Assembly (NCBI GenBank): GCA_009741485.1
Contig: CM019218.1
Span: 32,426,387-32,490,386, forward strand
Direction: 5' to 3'
DNA length: 64,000 bases
DNA from: Malurus cyaneus samueli
Taxonomy: Eukaryota; Chordata; Aves; Passeriformes; Maluridae
This document shows, in pieces, positions 24,235 through 38,091 of the stretch. Each line of letters starts with the position of its first letter. Within the stretch, counting starts at the first letter, position 1. The translations under genes were made by a program, and so were the position numbers. The notes under the pieces are model-generated. The model saw only the letters and a program-made list of their open reading frames with translations. It did not search any database and had not been told where the DNA came from.

Positions 24235-27200
24235 TACTTGAGGTGATAGGTTTGTGTTTTATGGTTGTGTGTGGGTTTTTTTTTTCCCAGCTTCCATAAG
24301 TATTAACCATCAAACTGCTCTGAAACTTTGGATGTTAAAACAGGGATTCAGGCGGTTTGGTAAAAGGAATGTGCTTAATGCAGATTGTACTGCAGGAAGA
24401 AAAGTATGTAACATAAGGATGTCCTCTATCACTTGTGGATTGTGTTGAGAGTGTTTCGAAAGGTATTCTTAATGATTATGGATTGAGAGCATACTGATGG
24501 AATAAATGAGAGGTGCCATGAAACATCCTAAATGGTTGGTTCTGAGGGTTTTTGTTCTGTGTGAAAATCAGTTTTTAAGTTAAAGGACCTTATTTTTTCA
24601 GTGCAAATGAAAAATAATGCATGGTGGACATGCTGTGTACCCTCTTTGCTACTTCAAAAGCATCCAATCACTTTTTCAGCACTTCATGAGATGGTCAGGA
24701 ACAAAAAATCCAGTTTTGTGTGGAAGCTGTTTCCTAAGACTTATTTCGGTGTCTGATTAAGACCCTTCAGATTTATTTGTTTGTTTATTTATTCATTCAG
24801 TAATTTTATTGAGGAATGGAAGTTTTGCCTTGATTCTTGTGATACTCACATGAATCTGGGAGACACTAGTCTGTAGCCTTGCAATGTTCTGGTTAAATGT
24901 CCTCGCATTAGGCTGAGAGAGTCTGTTTTAATCTTCCTGCTGGAGCTGCTGCACTCGGTATACATAATTAAACAGTCCTTAAGCAAGAGAAAGGCTTAGA
25001 TCCTGGTGCATGAGCAGGTTAACCCTTGGTGAGTTGAGCTGGCCTGGTTTTAGAAATCTGTCTGCAGCTTTTATTTGCTTAGTAGCGCCATAAAATTTTC
25101 AGATATAAATGAGGGTTTTACTTCATCTTGCAGATAGCCATTTAATTTTATGCCAGAGGGTTGATAGAGAAGCCATGTTATATGATGCTGTAATAGTCTG
25201 TTGTTCTTGATTGCTCTGTTACAATAATGAGTGAAAAGAAACCAACTGCTGTAAGGTTTGTAAGCTGCTAAATGGGCATTTAATTTTATGTGAGACTGTC
25301 TAGAGAGATGCTGCACTAATATGGCTTATGAATTGGGAAGTGTGCTGTTTAAAGGTGTCTGCAGAAATAGAAGGAAATGAAGACGTTTATAGCTAATGTC
25401 TGTCTGACTGACAGCTTGCATGTTGGTGGTAGGAACTGCTATTAACTCTACAAAGTCATAGCCTTGTAAATGGAGGCTTTCGTCAGCTGTAAATGAGTTG
25501 TATCAGAAAAATGGAGGATATGCAAGAACTTCAGAAACCATTTGAATGAATCAAAAATATCCTAATAAGGCTGCAACTATTCTTTAAAAGAATAATTACA
25601 TCATAAAGTGAATAAATTGTGCATTTCAGGTTGTCTGTTGATTAATGTAGGTGCCTCACTGTGGTCTCATCTGAGTGATCAGCAGCAGTGATCTTTGAGC
25701 ACTGTGGGTCAGATTCTGACATGTATGGAGAGGTTACAGTTTTTGCTGTACTCTGAACAGTCTTTTTGCTTATGTCAGATACAAATTTGGCCTTCTGCCT
25801 CTCTTCCCATTGCAGAACTTCTGTCCTGAACTATCAGTGAGTAATTACAGCAAGAGTGCTGTTCTATTGATTTTAAACCCTTCATGAATGAAGCTTTTTT
25901 GAAAGTTTTTGGTGCAGACTCATTTAGAAGCCTTTTTTTTGTTTGTGTTGAACCCGCTGTTATTGGGCTGGTGGGTAGGTGCTGGTCCCCAATATCCCTG
26001 GGGGATAGCTCTGCAGTCTGCTGGGCTGCACCAAGAACAGCGGCTTCAGAGCTTTCTCTCGCCTGATGAAGCCACAAGTAGGCTGAGAAGACAAACACAA
26101 GGTCGGGGGTAAGAAAGATCCCAGAACTTCTCCCTTTTGTATGAGCTGGGCCAGACTCGGTGTGGCACAGACTTTGCCCCTGGCTAGCTCAAAAGTTTCA
26201 GACATGGTTTCTAAGTGTTTGTGTCTTTTATTCAGAAAAGATCACAAATCACCTCAGTGTTCAGCTTTGAATCCATCCATTGTGGGTCCTTTGCTGTCTC
26301 TTCACTGGAGCTTCCTTTACTTGCAGGAAACAGTGATGAAGAAATCAACAGGAACCAATAGTTGCAATGTTTGCACAGGACTGACCCTTTTTGATTTAAT
26401 TTTAAACTAATTTGAAATGTAGAACCTACATAATAGCTAGTGCACAGAGTGCTTTCCATTTAGCCATAGTGTAGAAGATATGTGTGCTAAGTGTGGGGTA
26501 ATAAATGGAAAGTGTTTATTCTTCTCAGCAGCCTGCTAAGTGCAATGCAGGTTGCAGTGTGTTTCATTAGCTTGAGTTTCCTCACCTTTCAAAAAGGTAT
26601 TTTCTTCAATTTCCAGAAACTCATTAACTATATAATTTTATATCTATTTTTCTGGTTTAAAATAAGTCTTGATTTGTAAGAAGATGCATACTAATTACAA
26701 TTCTGTGCAACTGTTTCATTTTTTCTATCTAGAATGCTATATTTAGAATTTATAATGGCTTTATCTGTTGCTGTCCTGAAGGACAGTTTCACAAAGGCTT
26801 CAGTGTACTGTTGATTGCTGTGCTAAATGCAGCAAGGGTGGGAGGAAACCTGGGCTAGGAATGAGTTTGTTCTTTTATTTTTGGTTTTTTTTCAGTCTAA
26901 ACCAACGATGGTTGCTTTTTTTTTCTAAGGTGGAGAAAATATACAGTAACAAAGAGCTGATGTTTTGAATGAAGCTGTTCTGCTGAATAATTAGGTCGTA
27001 TCTAGAAATGGCCTCATCCAACGTGTCATCATTAGCAGTAAATTAGTATGCTGAGAATGGGCTGCCAGTAATTCACATGTGGAGTTAGTGAAAAAGTAAT
27101 TCTGTTCCCATCAAAACATAAAGCATAATGAAATGCAATTTCATGCTCATATTTAAATGTCTTTTTTTGCTGTATTTGCTATTTCCCTCAAACATAGAAA

Positions 27201-30200
27201 TGAAGCAGTTAGAATAAAAAGTAAAGTTAGAAGGAGAAAAATAAATATTTAACTTAAAATTAATTTCAGCAATCTTGTAAGTTTTTTCCTAATGTTTATA
27301 TTTGCTGTTGGACATGATACACGGTAGTCTGCTTCTGTAAGTTCTGCAGTTTAAAATCAATTTATACTGAAAGATATTTTGCCAGGATATACATGTTCGA
27401 TAGTGAGAGACCAATCATTCTCTCCTTTTCCTTCCTTTTTGGGGAATGAAAGCCGTGGAGACTACATGAAGCAGTATAAGCTATTATTTTTTTTTTATTA
27501 TTCTGAAATGGAAAATGTGACTTTGATATGTTTTCACTCCTTATCATGTAGTGAAGCATTTGGGGCCAGATCTTCTGGTGCTTTGAGTTGACAGAGCAGC
27601 TCTGGAGTTGATCGGTGCTTGTGCTGAGTGTTTATAGATAATTTGGATTAATTTCTGTTTGTTGGTTCATGGCATGGCAGAGATGAGTAGACACCATCTA
27701 AGGGCAGATTACTGTAAATTGGTAATATAATTTCTGTGGATCATAGAGTCGGTGGAAAACCTCCTACCTTTTCTCTGAAGTTAAATAGTTAGTATTTTAC
27801 AGAAGAGCTATTCAGTGGATTTTCAGAAGATTGGCAGTCCTTGCCTTAAAGCAATTAAACAATGAAATTAAAGTAGAGTTATAGAAAACTGAAATGAATG
27901 ACATCAAAAGATATCCACAAATAATTTGTGTATGGATTCTCTTGCTGTTTGAAAACATACCCTTCCTGTTTTCTACAAAGCTTAGAAAACTAGGTCATTC
28001 TTTATTAGTCTGAGTTTAAGGAATTAAATAACTACATTAAAGGAGACTGTGGGATAGTTTTTCTGAGACGCACGAAATCTGTGCTGCTCTGCTAATGGTC
28101 TCATGTTCATGCAATATTTGAAACTTTTCCTGCTTATTTTAAATTATTCTAAGCAGCAGGCGTCTGTACTATTGAAATATTAGTGTTAGCAAGCATTTCA
28201 GCTTGCTCAGCTGTCTTCCAGCTCATCTCCTTAACTTCAGAAAACAGCTTCTTGCCCTTTATTGTATGAATCTAACAGGCCTATGTTTTCCATTAGGAAG
28301 AAGGAGAAATGGATTGCGATTCATGTCATACATTTAAGTTTGGTGCCATCACTAGAAGCTCCAGAAGAGGGATGGGAAACCTGTGACAGGAACCTGTCTG
28401 CTCTTGGCCACCTGAACACCCATGCTTCCTTTTCTGTACTCTCTGGTTACTGCATGGCATTAACCACGGATACTGCACAGGTGGCCACTGAACACATGGG
28501 TACTCTAATATTTTTGAGCTGTACCAGACTCTCTGTGAAAGGGGACATTGAGGCAGCTATGCTGTCCTGCCCTTGTCCCTCAGGGAACAGCAGGGGACAG
28601 ATGTTGTCCTCTTTTCCCTGTCCCACAGAAAAAGAGAGGTTTTTGCAAGCCAAAACAAAGATGTCTGGGAAAGAGGAAGGAAGGTGTAGGTCTTGATTTT
28701 ACCACCAAATACTTTAGATTCATTGCTCCTTGATTGGAAGTGAAAATAGGAGGCCTTCTGACTTATTTTCTGCAATTGGATTACTAAAGGGGGATAAAGA
28801 TTTGGGGAGAGTGAGAGTGAGCTGTGTGTTAGTCTGTGCTGATCTGAATGCGAGCTGCCACCAAGCCAACTTGGATCTGGAAGCTGTGGATCAGCATCTC
28901 TTGTAGACACAAGCTGATTGTGTATCCACCAAAAATGTTTGAAAATCCAGTTTGGGCTTTGTGAAAGCCATGCCTCACCTAGGGATGCTGAGATTGCCCA
29001 AGACTTCTGAGATTAGAAAGGAAGTTGTAGTGATGAATGGGCTGCCTCGGGCATGTGTCTTCTAGTTGAAGGTGGTAGGTTTTCTACCATCACCTGTAGA
29101 TTGCCAGCAGCGTTACTGTTTTATTGCTTTGTGAGAAATGGGTTTTGGAATGGAAGCTAGGTGGAAAGGAAGAAAATTACTGATATTATTTATAAAACAT
29201 ATTTGCAAGATTTGCATTCTCTGTCCTATTTCTGCCAGTGATATTAGCGTTGATAAATTCTTATTTAGAGAAACGCAGATCTTATTATATCAAGGGATAA
29301 ATATGCAGTGTGATACATGGGGATTAGCTGTGCAAGTCATTATCTCTGACATGCTGTCTTTACTGCTGTTAGTCCTTCTCAATAAAGGATTTTTTCTATA
29401 TATAAGTAATTCTAGCTGAAGAAAAAATGAGATGATTACCATACCCTCAAACATCTTCCAATGATTTTTGCTAAAGTCAGACCTGGTCTTATGAAGGAGC
29501 TGTTTGCTAATTTTGAGCATATATTGTACATTTGTAAAACAGCAACTGTGCTGGTATTAGTTAATCTCATTTCTCTGGAGTGGTGACAAAACTAATAAAA
29601 GACTAAATCAGATAATGATTTTTATACTGTCAATGTCTGCTGCTAAACAGCCCACTGACAAAATGCCATGGTCTTTTAAAGCCTTTTAGCATATGTAAAG
29701 CCTTCAGAATTAACTGATTTGCATGAAACCGAATCTTTCCCAGAAGTTTTCCCCTTGCAACCATGCTTCATTTCCAGAAGGTAATTAAACCCTTGGAGAC
29801 AAGCTGAGTAGCAGGAGCTTTGTGCCACACAAAATCCTGGAGGTGGGACTACCTGTCGCACGATGATAGCCACTCCCCTTAATGAGCTCCTTACTGCCAG
29901 CGTTGGTGTGTCCTTGGTAAATTGTGTTTGTAATGTTCCTTGCACCCAGCAATGCTCTGGAGGGGACTTGCTAACAAGAAGTTATTCAGTTCTGCCACTG
30001 AAATGACAGAAAGAACCAGGGTGATTTTCCTCTTCTTGCTGGAGTTCGGCTTTGCTGACTGAAGTTAAATCGCTCTGCCAAGGATGAATCATTGGTAGCT
30101 CATAAAAATAATTTCTCCAGAGAAATTTTTTGGCTTCTAAAATAGGCAAAGCTGTGGCAGGATTTCCCTGAGGGAAGGCAGTCCTTCCCAAGTGCAGGGC

Positions 30201-30580
30201 TTTACCTGACTTCCAATTATACAAGCTTGAGGGCTTTTACTTTGCCTGTGTGTCTAACAAGTTTCAGAGTAAAAATGTTCCTAGTAAAATGCCAAAAAAA
30301 TAGAAGTATTCTTCATCACTCTGTCACTGTCTGTTAGGGTCTTGCCTAACCCATAAAGAAGTGGTCTTCCTGGGCTTTTCTTTTTCCCCTCTACAAGCAC
30401 TTCTATGTCCTGATCCTCTGTCAGGAAACTGCATTAGGATTGGGGTGTAATGTTCATGGAGAGCCCTGTTTTTATTTTTGGACTGCAGTTTTTTCTGACT
30501 TAAAGAACAAAGGTTTTCATAAATCCCTGACGATTTCCACAACATCTGACCCCTGCATTTTGTTAATTTGTTTTCCCTTT
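24235..30580. other. Non-coding unique sequence, no gene seen
   Basis: The longest frame, 28262-28696 (plus, 144 codons), has no recognisable domain. Several antisense frames overlap it, which is typical of a chance stop-poor patch. Frames at 25775-26410 on both strands are likewise unsupported. A TTTG/TTTA-rich run lies at 24776-24800. The stretch at 26990-27170 is AT-rich with several ATTA cores and no repeat similarity; it could be conserved non-coding sequence but cannot be judged without alignment. Confidence 0.6.
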
Positions 30581-30668
30581 TAAAATTATTATTAAATTAT
30601 TATTAAAAATTATTAATTAAATATTATTAAAATTATTATTAAAATTATTATTCTTATTAAAATTTTAA
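30581..30668. repeat. Imperfect (ATT/AAT)n microsatellite
   Basis: About 88 bases built almost only of ATT and AAATT units with interruptions, consisting of A and T apart from a single C. Confidence 0.93.
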
Positions 30669-32740
30669 CAACAGTCTGTGAAATTCAGCTCTTCCTGAGA
30701 AACCAGTGCTGTGTGATAGAAAGGAAAAGGAATGCTTAGTCTAATATTTGTTTACCTTCTTACAAAGATTGTGAAGCACAATGCTTATTATTTTAGGGGT
30801 GTTTGGATTTTGGATATTTTTTTGGTGTTTGGATATATGAAATCTTACCTTATGTCTAGCTGAGAAAGGCACAAGATGAAATTGTGAGGAAAAGTAAGAA
30901 TGTGTATCAGACAGATGAAAGACAGCGATGTACCTGAGGATGCTCAGGGAATCATTTTTAGACTGCAATTAAACTTCAGAAGCCTGTGACTTCCAGTCCT
31001 ACACTAAAAAAAATTGCCTTTCCTGAATTAGATTTGCAAAGATGCTACTGTTGTCAGCAGCAGCAGCTCCTGGCTCTGTGCCTAGCTGGGCTTCAGCTCA
31101 GGAAGAGATGTTAGGCTCTTGAAGCAGTGTTTGGGTACCACTTTGAGGTAGATTGTGGTACAACTGTTTGGGAACTTCCTGTAGCTACACTAGATCTGTC
31201 ACATCTTTGGCATTTTGTCAAAGAGGGGAGAGAAACTTACAGGTTGTCTTTCTGAAACCTATGAAAGGTACTGGTCTGGAGAAAAAGTAATTTTTTCCTT
31301 TCTTTAATTTTGATGACTTTCCATAGCAATGTGAATAAAACAAGTATACTACTGGCACAATGGTAGCACAAATGCACACAACTCTGAAACCTTGCTGAGA
31401 ATTTCTGTTGAAGCTTTATTTCTTCATTAAAGGCACCTGTACTTTCTGCTGACAGAATACGTCTTCAGGGGAAGGGAGATAATGTGCTGACTTGCCAAGA
31501 TTTGACAGTTTGAATAAGCCACAAACTGAAATTTCCACTGTACTGGAAATTGCAATGTTTCAGGTTTTTCCATTCAGAATTGGAAAGAAAAGCTGTTATC
31601 TGGTTTTGTCCTAACACATAAACTTGTTTTAACTGTCACAACATAAAATGACAAAATAATTGCATAAGAAGTTTGACAGTAGATGGATCCAACTGTTTGA
31701 CTGTCAAAATATTTAGTTTCATTGTATTATTTTCTGATTAATTTGGATGCCATTTCATTAAATATTTGCTGAAAACAGTGTTCATTTGTTGAAAGCAGTA
31801 TTCATTAGACTTTTGCATGCCATCCCATTTTGCTCTCAAATGGCGGATCAATCATATGGAGTCTTCTAACCCCACAAATGTAGAAAAGTCCTCTCTGTGA
31901 CACTGATAGTGGCTTGGACAGTGTTGGTGCTGCTCTGGGTCTGTGGGGTAGAAAGATGGCTTAGGGAACTAATAAAGATGTATCATTTTTAGCCTGCTCA
32001 GGATTGAATAAAGAAGCATAATGAGGGAATATACTTGACTCTGAAATGTGCTTGGGACTTATGTATTTTGGCTGCTGGGACTGCAGGATTTACTACAGTC
32101 CCTTGAAGGATTGGATGATGTTGTACTTTTAGGTCTCATGGTGTGGTGCTAGAAAACTGATGCATGTTCAGAGTAGCTACTGAAATACTTCTCGTAATAA
32201 TTGGAAATACACATTGTGTCCCACGTAGGGATTCACAATGAGCAGGGGCCAAACCTTTATTGTCAATGTGAATGGGGCATTTTGACAAACAGACCAACAC
32301 TTGTCAAGCTGTTATTTTTGCAGAACTGATCACTGAGTCTAGAAATGAGACCAGGGCAGCCAAAACTGTGTCATTGTCCCATGCAGCAGAAACTGGAGAA
32401 CTCACTGCTGCTTAATCTTTCATTTTTACTGCCTTGTTAGAAGACATGGTGGCAGCAATGCCTAATATGGATCACAAGCGGTAGCACAGTTTATCACAGA
32501 TACAAACAAACTCATTTCATGTTCAGTAGCCTATGAAATATGTCACAGCTGTTCTTCCTCTGTTGCCCAGTGACACACTGTTCTCATTAGAGTGCATCCA
32601 TGCAATGGCTCTTCAGCACCCCTGGCTTGGTGCACGTTCCTGAGTAGCCCTGTGGTGGTCAGAGAGCAGTGGGTCGGTCAGCTCCTGCAGAAAGCAATGG
32701 TTCATTGGTTTAGGGCTTGGGTAAAAGGCCTGAGGATGGC
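30669..32740. other. Non-coding unique sequence with a small tandem duplication
   Basis: No gene was recognised. A 9-bp inverted repeat, TTTGACAGT (31672-31680) and ACTGTCAAA (31700-31708), lies close to a 20-bp unit present twice in tandem at 31767-31786 and 31787-31806 with three mismatches. Confidence 0.6.
31767..31806. repeat. 20-bp unit, two tandem copies
   Basis: TGCTGAAAACAGTGTTCATT is followed at once by TGTTGAAAGCAGTATTCATT. Seventeen of 20 positions agree and the three differences are all transitions, suggesting an old local duplication that has since drifted. Confidence 0.85.
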
Positions 32741-32780
32741 TTTTTTTTTTTTTTTTTTTTTTTTTTTATTTTTTTTTATT
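32741..32780. repeat. Poly(T) tract, 27 T then A-T9-A
   Basis: Twenty-seven T, one A, nine T, then ATT. A simple T-rich repeat whose length is likely to vary between individuals and assemblies. Confidence 0.95.
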
Positions 32781-34469
32781 AAATAGTAATTAATATTTCC
32801 TGTTCAGAAATATGAGTGTAATAATACAGCTGTAACAGCAAATGCTCTCAGTAACTTTTTTTTTTTAGTGATAACATTTACTTCTGTAGTCTCACAACCC
32901 AATATTATTGCACTGTGCTGGATGGGAAAACTACAGCTGCTGGGCTGGCTATATCCTAGACTTGTTTGGCCTCAAAATGTCTTAAGGCCCTGGGAAAGAG
33001 TCTTGCTGCTTTCCACCCTTCTCGTGCTGCTGTCCCTGCCTGAGCTACATGTGATAGTCCACAGTTTAATATTTCACCTATGGCAGTTTAAATGCAGACA
33101 GTGGCTATTCCTGTAATTTTTCTTGCATTGCTGCTGGCATGGCTAGCTCTTCCACACTACCTGTGAAGATCCCAAAGATGAGTGGAAACTGTTTCTCCTT
33201 TAGGGGCTTATTAGGTTGCTAACTAATAAGACTCAGCAATGATTTAGTTCTGTTACAGAGTAATCGCAGCTCCTCTGGGTCTGAGCAAATCAGTGAAGAA
33301 AGTAGGGTGATATGCATTAACCCCAGCTTGTTAAAGTGGTGTTCAACACACAAGTACAGACTGTGAAGAGAGGTGATGCTTTGCCAGAAACACCCATGGG
33401 TCTCTATTCCCTCTAATTTTTTTTTTTGTCCTTTACCTCAAATAGTCATCTAGTTCTATTTGGCTTTTAATGAGATCGGCTTTTGTTCTGTATTGGAAGA
33501 TTAAAAATAATCACAGTGAAATAACATTCTGATTGCAGCACCTGCTGCTACATACTTGGTCTTGAATACAGGGGAATGACAAGTATTGCCCAACCTCAGA
33601 CAGCCACACAGTTAATGAAGTTGTATTATCCATGCTCTGCCATTTTACATGGAAAAAAAAAAAAAGTATGCGAAGCATTCTACAGTTTGGGGTTGACCTT
33701 GCAGTAGAGTTCATCCTGTGTCATAGAACAGTGCTCTGAATTTTCAGGTTTTTTATTTTTTTTTTCTAAATTATTCCTTGCGCTCTTGTGAAAAAAATAA
33801 CCAAAAAACAACACCCAAACTTGAAAATGTGTACAATCTGTGAAATGTCTTGAAATATCTGGTCTGCTAGAAGTTTGAAGCGAAGTGACAAGGTGTAAGC
33901 TCTCCTGGTGATGTTACAGATTGTTGTGTGCTGCATGGATGTTGAACGTTTTCCCAGCTATTGAAAAATCAAGACTCTTTGTCAGGACCTGGACAGATCC
34001 TTGGTTTTGCTGGCAGTGCAGGCTGCCCTCCTGGTTTCTCAGGAGCTGGACAAGAAGGCACAAGTCAGGAACTGGGCTTAAGGTGGTGGCTGGGATCCTT
34101 GAGAGCCTGGGCTGCAGGGTGAGGTGAGTTTTCCTAGAGGAGGCAGGAGCCCTGAGGATGCTCAATTGCCCATTTCTTGACCCAGGGAAGAGAGAGAAGG
34201 ATACGCTAACCTCAGCTAATTAAAATCAGCAAAGTATAAGGATATAAGGGCTTTTGACTCCAGTCCCTGGTGGTTTTGCATTTCATATCTTTTGTAAAGT
34301 AATCAGTCTCAAGTCTGAGCCTGTTAAAAATTCTCTTCACATCTTCAGGCTAAGCTTCTTAATGTTAAATTTACACCTATTTACTCCACTGCTTTCATTG
34401 TCCTTTGACTTAATCATGCTTCCCCTGCCCCAGTGACTATGCTGGAGGAGCAATCCTGGCTTTTCCTGG
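32781..34469. other. Non-coding unique sequence, no gene seen
   Basis: Frames at 32868-33116 (plus) and 33914-34165 (minus) lack similarity. Short A and T runs lie at 33652-33665 and 33749-33769. Confidence 0.6.
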
Positions 34470-34690
34470 CTTTCAGTCCACAGGACTAAACAAGTCAAGC
34501 TTGTCATCTCTGGTAAAAATGTGCTCTTCACTTTTCTCAATATCCTCAAATCCTTTCTTTGCACCTTTTGCAGTTCATATGCTGATTTTTTTTTTTTTTT
34601 CCCTTTGGTTAACAGGAGTGACCTGAATAAAAAGTATTTGAGATGGGGCTTTGCCAGAGTCATCTGTGGTAATATCTCTTTGGTGTACCA
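34470..34690 (-). mobile_element. Probable old CR1/L3-type LINE relic, minus strand
   Basis: The text follows the order of an antisense CR1-clade 3' region. TCCACAGGACTAAACAAGTC corresponds to the 'TCCAGGCTGAACAA' block. A TTTCTTTGCACC area follows. Then AACAGGAGTGACCTGAATAA and GTATTTGAGATGGGGCTTTG correspond to the block reading roughly 'AGTACTCGAGATGGGGCCTTGCCAG'. A run of 15 T at 34586-34600 has been inserted or has expanded within it. Divergence is much higher than in the other CR1 copies, so the family assignment is tentative. Confidence 0.45.
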
Positions 34691-35991
34691 GAAGGTCATG
34701 GTCATGTCAGGCTGGCAGACAGTGTGGGTTCTCTTCTCATGATTTTATGTTGAGTAGTGTTACCCTCTCTGCATGGTGGCTTGGGTGAAAGATGCAGAAG
34801 TGACTTCTCAGTCTTCAGAGTGAGTTGTGGCATTGGTTGTTAATTCTGCTGTGCCAAAAATATGGTGGCATCCATGTACGTGGCTGTCCTAAGGTTAACT
34901 GTAGGTTGTCTTTATGGGCAGCCAGCCTACTGGTTTCCTGTATAATTCTGGTGTGCCCATCTTAGCAGATCCATCAAAATCTGCCAGTCAAGTACTGGAA
35001 TCATTTAATGTATCGAGGTCTAGATTGATGCAGTCTAAGTGACTTTGCTATTTCAGGTAGTGAAACCTCAGATCAAAAAAGTGCATTCATATTATATGTT
35101 GAGAGCTGCTGGGTATCTTTATAGCTTACAAAGGAAGACAATTGTATAAAGGCCACTCATTTCAGTAACATGGATATGTAATTCTGTAAAGTTTTGAGCT
35201 ATTTTTCTAAGTATGCTTTTATGTCTTCATTTTCCTTTTGCACTGATATAGCATAGGATCATTAACAGGCACTTCAGAAAAGTAATACAGAGGGATTAAT
35301 AAATAATGGCATACTTAAAATTCAAAATGAATGGAAGATTGAGGTCTTGCATTCCTGTATGATTAACCCAAGAAATTAAAGGGAGAAGGCACTGCATTGG
35401 TTAAGCTTGGAAAGGCCCATAACTGTGTCTATGGCAGACATATTATTGACTATTTATTACTTATTTATATATTTTAATTTGTAATCTGTCTTGCACCATG
35501 AATGCTGTATGTTTGCCAGTTGGCATTTTATACTTTGAATATGTTTTCTCTAGATACCTTACTTGGTCAGTTGCCATCTTTGAATGTGTGGGATGACATT
35601 TTAAATTTTCTTTTAGTAATTTTTCTTTTTTTAAGATTGCACTGTAGAAAATTGTATTTGTGTTATTATGACATTGTTTACTTTTGTCTTGCTTAATTAT
35701 GGTATGATGTTCACAGTAGAGGAGTAGATGAGGCAGTGAGTGGTGTTTGCAGGTGATTAATTGTACACTGAAGCTGAGACACTTGATAATTACAAAACCT
35801 TTTGGTTGTGACTGTGTTCCAGCTCTGAGAAGATTATTCGTTTTATATGGAGAGAGGCAAGAATAAGGTAAACTGCAATTATATTTATGCTCTTTTTGAT
35901 TGCTTATATTGCTTTTTCTTTGCATTTATCCTGAGTGCTACTATAAGAGCAAGTGAGTTAATTAATAAAATACATATTTTAAAAGTTCAGG

Positions 35992-36018
35992 AACTTCCCT
36001 TATAGTTTAAGGGAAGTT
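35992..36018. repeat. 11-bp perfect hairpin, 5-nt loop
   Basis: AACTTCCCTTA (35992-36002) pairs exactly with TAAGGGAAGTT (36008-36018). Weaker pairing may extend outward (TTCAG near 35986 with CTGAA near 36033), giving a 55-nt imperfect hairpin that is shorter and less regular than a typical microRNA precursor. Confidence 0.85.
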
Positions 36019-37227
36019 TAGTTTGTTCCTTGCCTGAATATGAAACTGGTATCTCTTAAGTTGGGGAAAAAGGTATAATAATAATTTTTAACAAGTTGTA
36101 CTACATAAAATTAAATTTGCACTTTTACTGGGAAAATGCTGAATTTCTCAGTTTTAAAAAGTTTTCTATGCTTTTTTCACAGTTCCATATTCACTACATA
36201 AGCATCTGCGATGCTTATCAAATCTAGCTGGCAAAACGGAGTGGATGTATGGTGATGTTTCAGATACAGCATGGCCACATGGTTAGGTAGAGTATCACCC
36301 CCAAAAGGGGAATGTTTTGAGTGGTGCACAGCTTCAGTTTGAAATGTTTGATAATGGGACTGGTGGAGTAGGAAAGGTTTTTCACTTCTAGAAACAGCAA
36401 TGCATTATGCACTTAGATATGATATCCTCTATTTTTACAGTTTAAGCTGTATTTCAGCTGACCTGGGGAGAGATGATCTGTTTTGATGATATATATCCCT
36501 TTCTTCAGTCTAGTTATATACACCCCCATTTATCATCCTTCTTGTTTGAAGGATGCTCTGAATACCAGAGAGCTATTCAACGATGACTGGTGCCTGAGCT
36601 GGAAAGAGAAGTTCTCCCTCTCCAGAGCTACATCAGTTCAAGAGTATAATCCTGCAATCACCACTTTCTGTGGGGTGGAGTGACACATGTAATGTCCTTG
36701 TAGGTGGTGCTATAGTTCATATCAGCCTATCTAATGTTTTGCTAAATTTGAGCCTCCCCTGCTCTCCTCTGGCTGACAGAGAAGAGTGGTTGAGAGGAGT
36801 AGTATTTCTCACTGCTGTTTCTAACTCCAAATCCTCTGATGCTTTGGTTTGGGGAATTGGGGGAGGTTTCTGTTAGTGAGTGAAAGCTCTGGCTTTCAGT
36901 GTACCTGGTGGGACTTTTCTCAGGACTGCACAGTGGTCCAGTACAAATTGAGAGAAGGAGGAGGGCTGTGTTTTTTTACTGATAATCCCCATTGTTTTGC
37001 TTCTCTTATGGATTATTTTTGATTGTGAATGTCCTTGGATTGCTTTCATACTGTATCAACTAGTTATGAACAGGGCATCACAGCTAATGCAATTACAGTT
37101 GTGATTCATTAACATCAATGGACAGTGTTCTTAATGCTCTGCTTGCTGAATGGAAACAGAAAAAGTGGGAATTACACAGTGATGCTCACTGTCTAGCTAA
37201 CCCAGATTTTTTATTGTTTATTTCTGG

Positions 37228-37300
37228 TTTTTTTTTTTTTTTTTGTTTTTGGTTTTTGTTTTCTTTTTTGTTTTATTTTGGAGGGTTTTTTTTTCCAGTT
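37228..37300. repeat. T/G-rich low-complexity tract
   Basis: A 17-T run followed by T with scattered G, a C, and one A. Simple sequence; the hydrophobic tail it gives to a plus-strand frame (37118-37309) has no meaning. Confidence 0.9.
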
Positions 37301-38057
37301 TTGCCATAGCAACAGTGATGACACAGAACATTAAAGTAATCCTCATTTTGGAGATGATTTTTAACAGGAGCAGTCATGCCAATAACACAATGGGCCTTTG
37401 ATCTTCAGGAACTGCTAATTTTTTACCTCCTCAAGTACTGTGCAAAGCTTTGCTCTAAGAATGTATTCTCTCATATGCAGAATTCCATCACGGAGTAGTC
37501 TGCATTAAATGATCACTAATTGAATCTAACTTCCTTAAGGGCTATGACAGCAAATTATTTATTTTGATAAAGTAAGCAGACAGTATCTTTAAAATGGATT
37601 AGTTATCAAGTCTTTTTTTAGGTTCTTTTCCCATCCTGAAAAGGGAAGGAGTCAGAGGTGGTGGTGTTTTGTTTTTACTAAATACCCAAATTTCGAATTT
37701 TTATTTTCATCCATTTTGCACATTGTTTTCAGCCATTTCCTTCCCTGTGCATTTCATTCTCCTTCCCAGGTCTTTCCCCAGAATATCGTCAGTTTCATGC
37801 ACTGGTTCCTATTTTGGGAGCTTTTAGTTGAACACATTTCCAGCTCCTTTTTGGGCACCACACAGCCATTCTGTGGCTTTAGTTACTTTAGTTACAGCTT
37901 ATAGTTACTGGAAAATAATGTCAGGTACTTCTTTGTATTTGCCATAGTCATAGCACCAGAGAGGAAACATTTGGTTAGATGCAGTGAGTTTTCTTTCCCT
38001 TTTGGCATTTTATCCCTCTCCCAACCCCATGCTCCTAACAGAGTTTCTTGGCTGCTT

Positions 38058-38091
38058 CTTTTTTTTATTTATTTTTTTATTTATTTTTTTA
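38058..38091. repeat. (TTTTA)n-like T-rich tract
   Basis: T runs broken by single A in the pattern ATTTATTTTTTT, repeated about twice. Confidence 0.9.

Noticed and set aside
28262..28696. 144-codon plus-strand open frame
   Set aside because: No domain or family recognised, antisense frames of similar quality overlap it, and the length is within chance for six frames of 64 kb AT-rich DNA.
35461..35925. 154-codon minus-strand open frame, the longest in the window
   Set aside because: No recognisable similarity, composition typical of random AT-rich translation, and no splice or promoter context.
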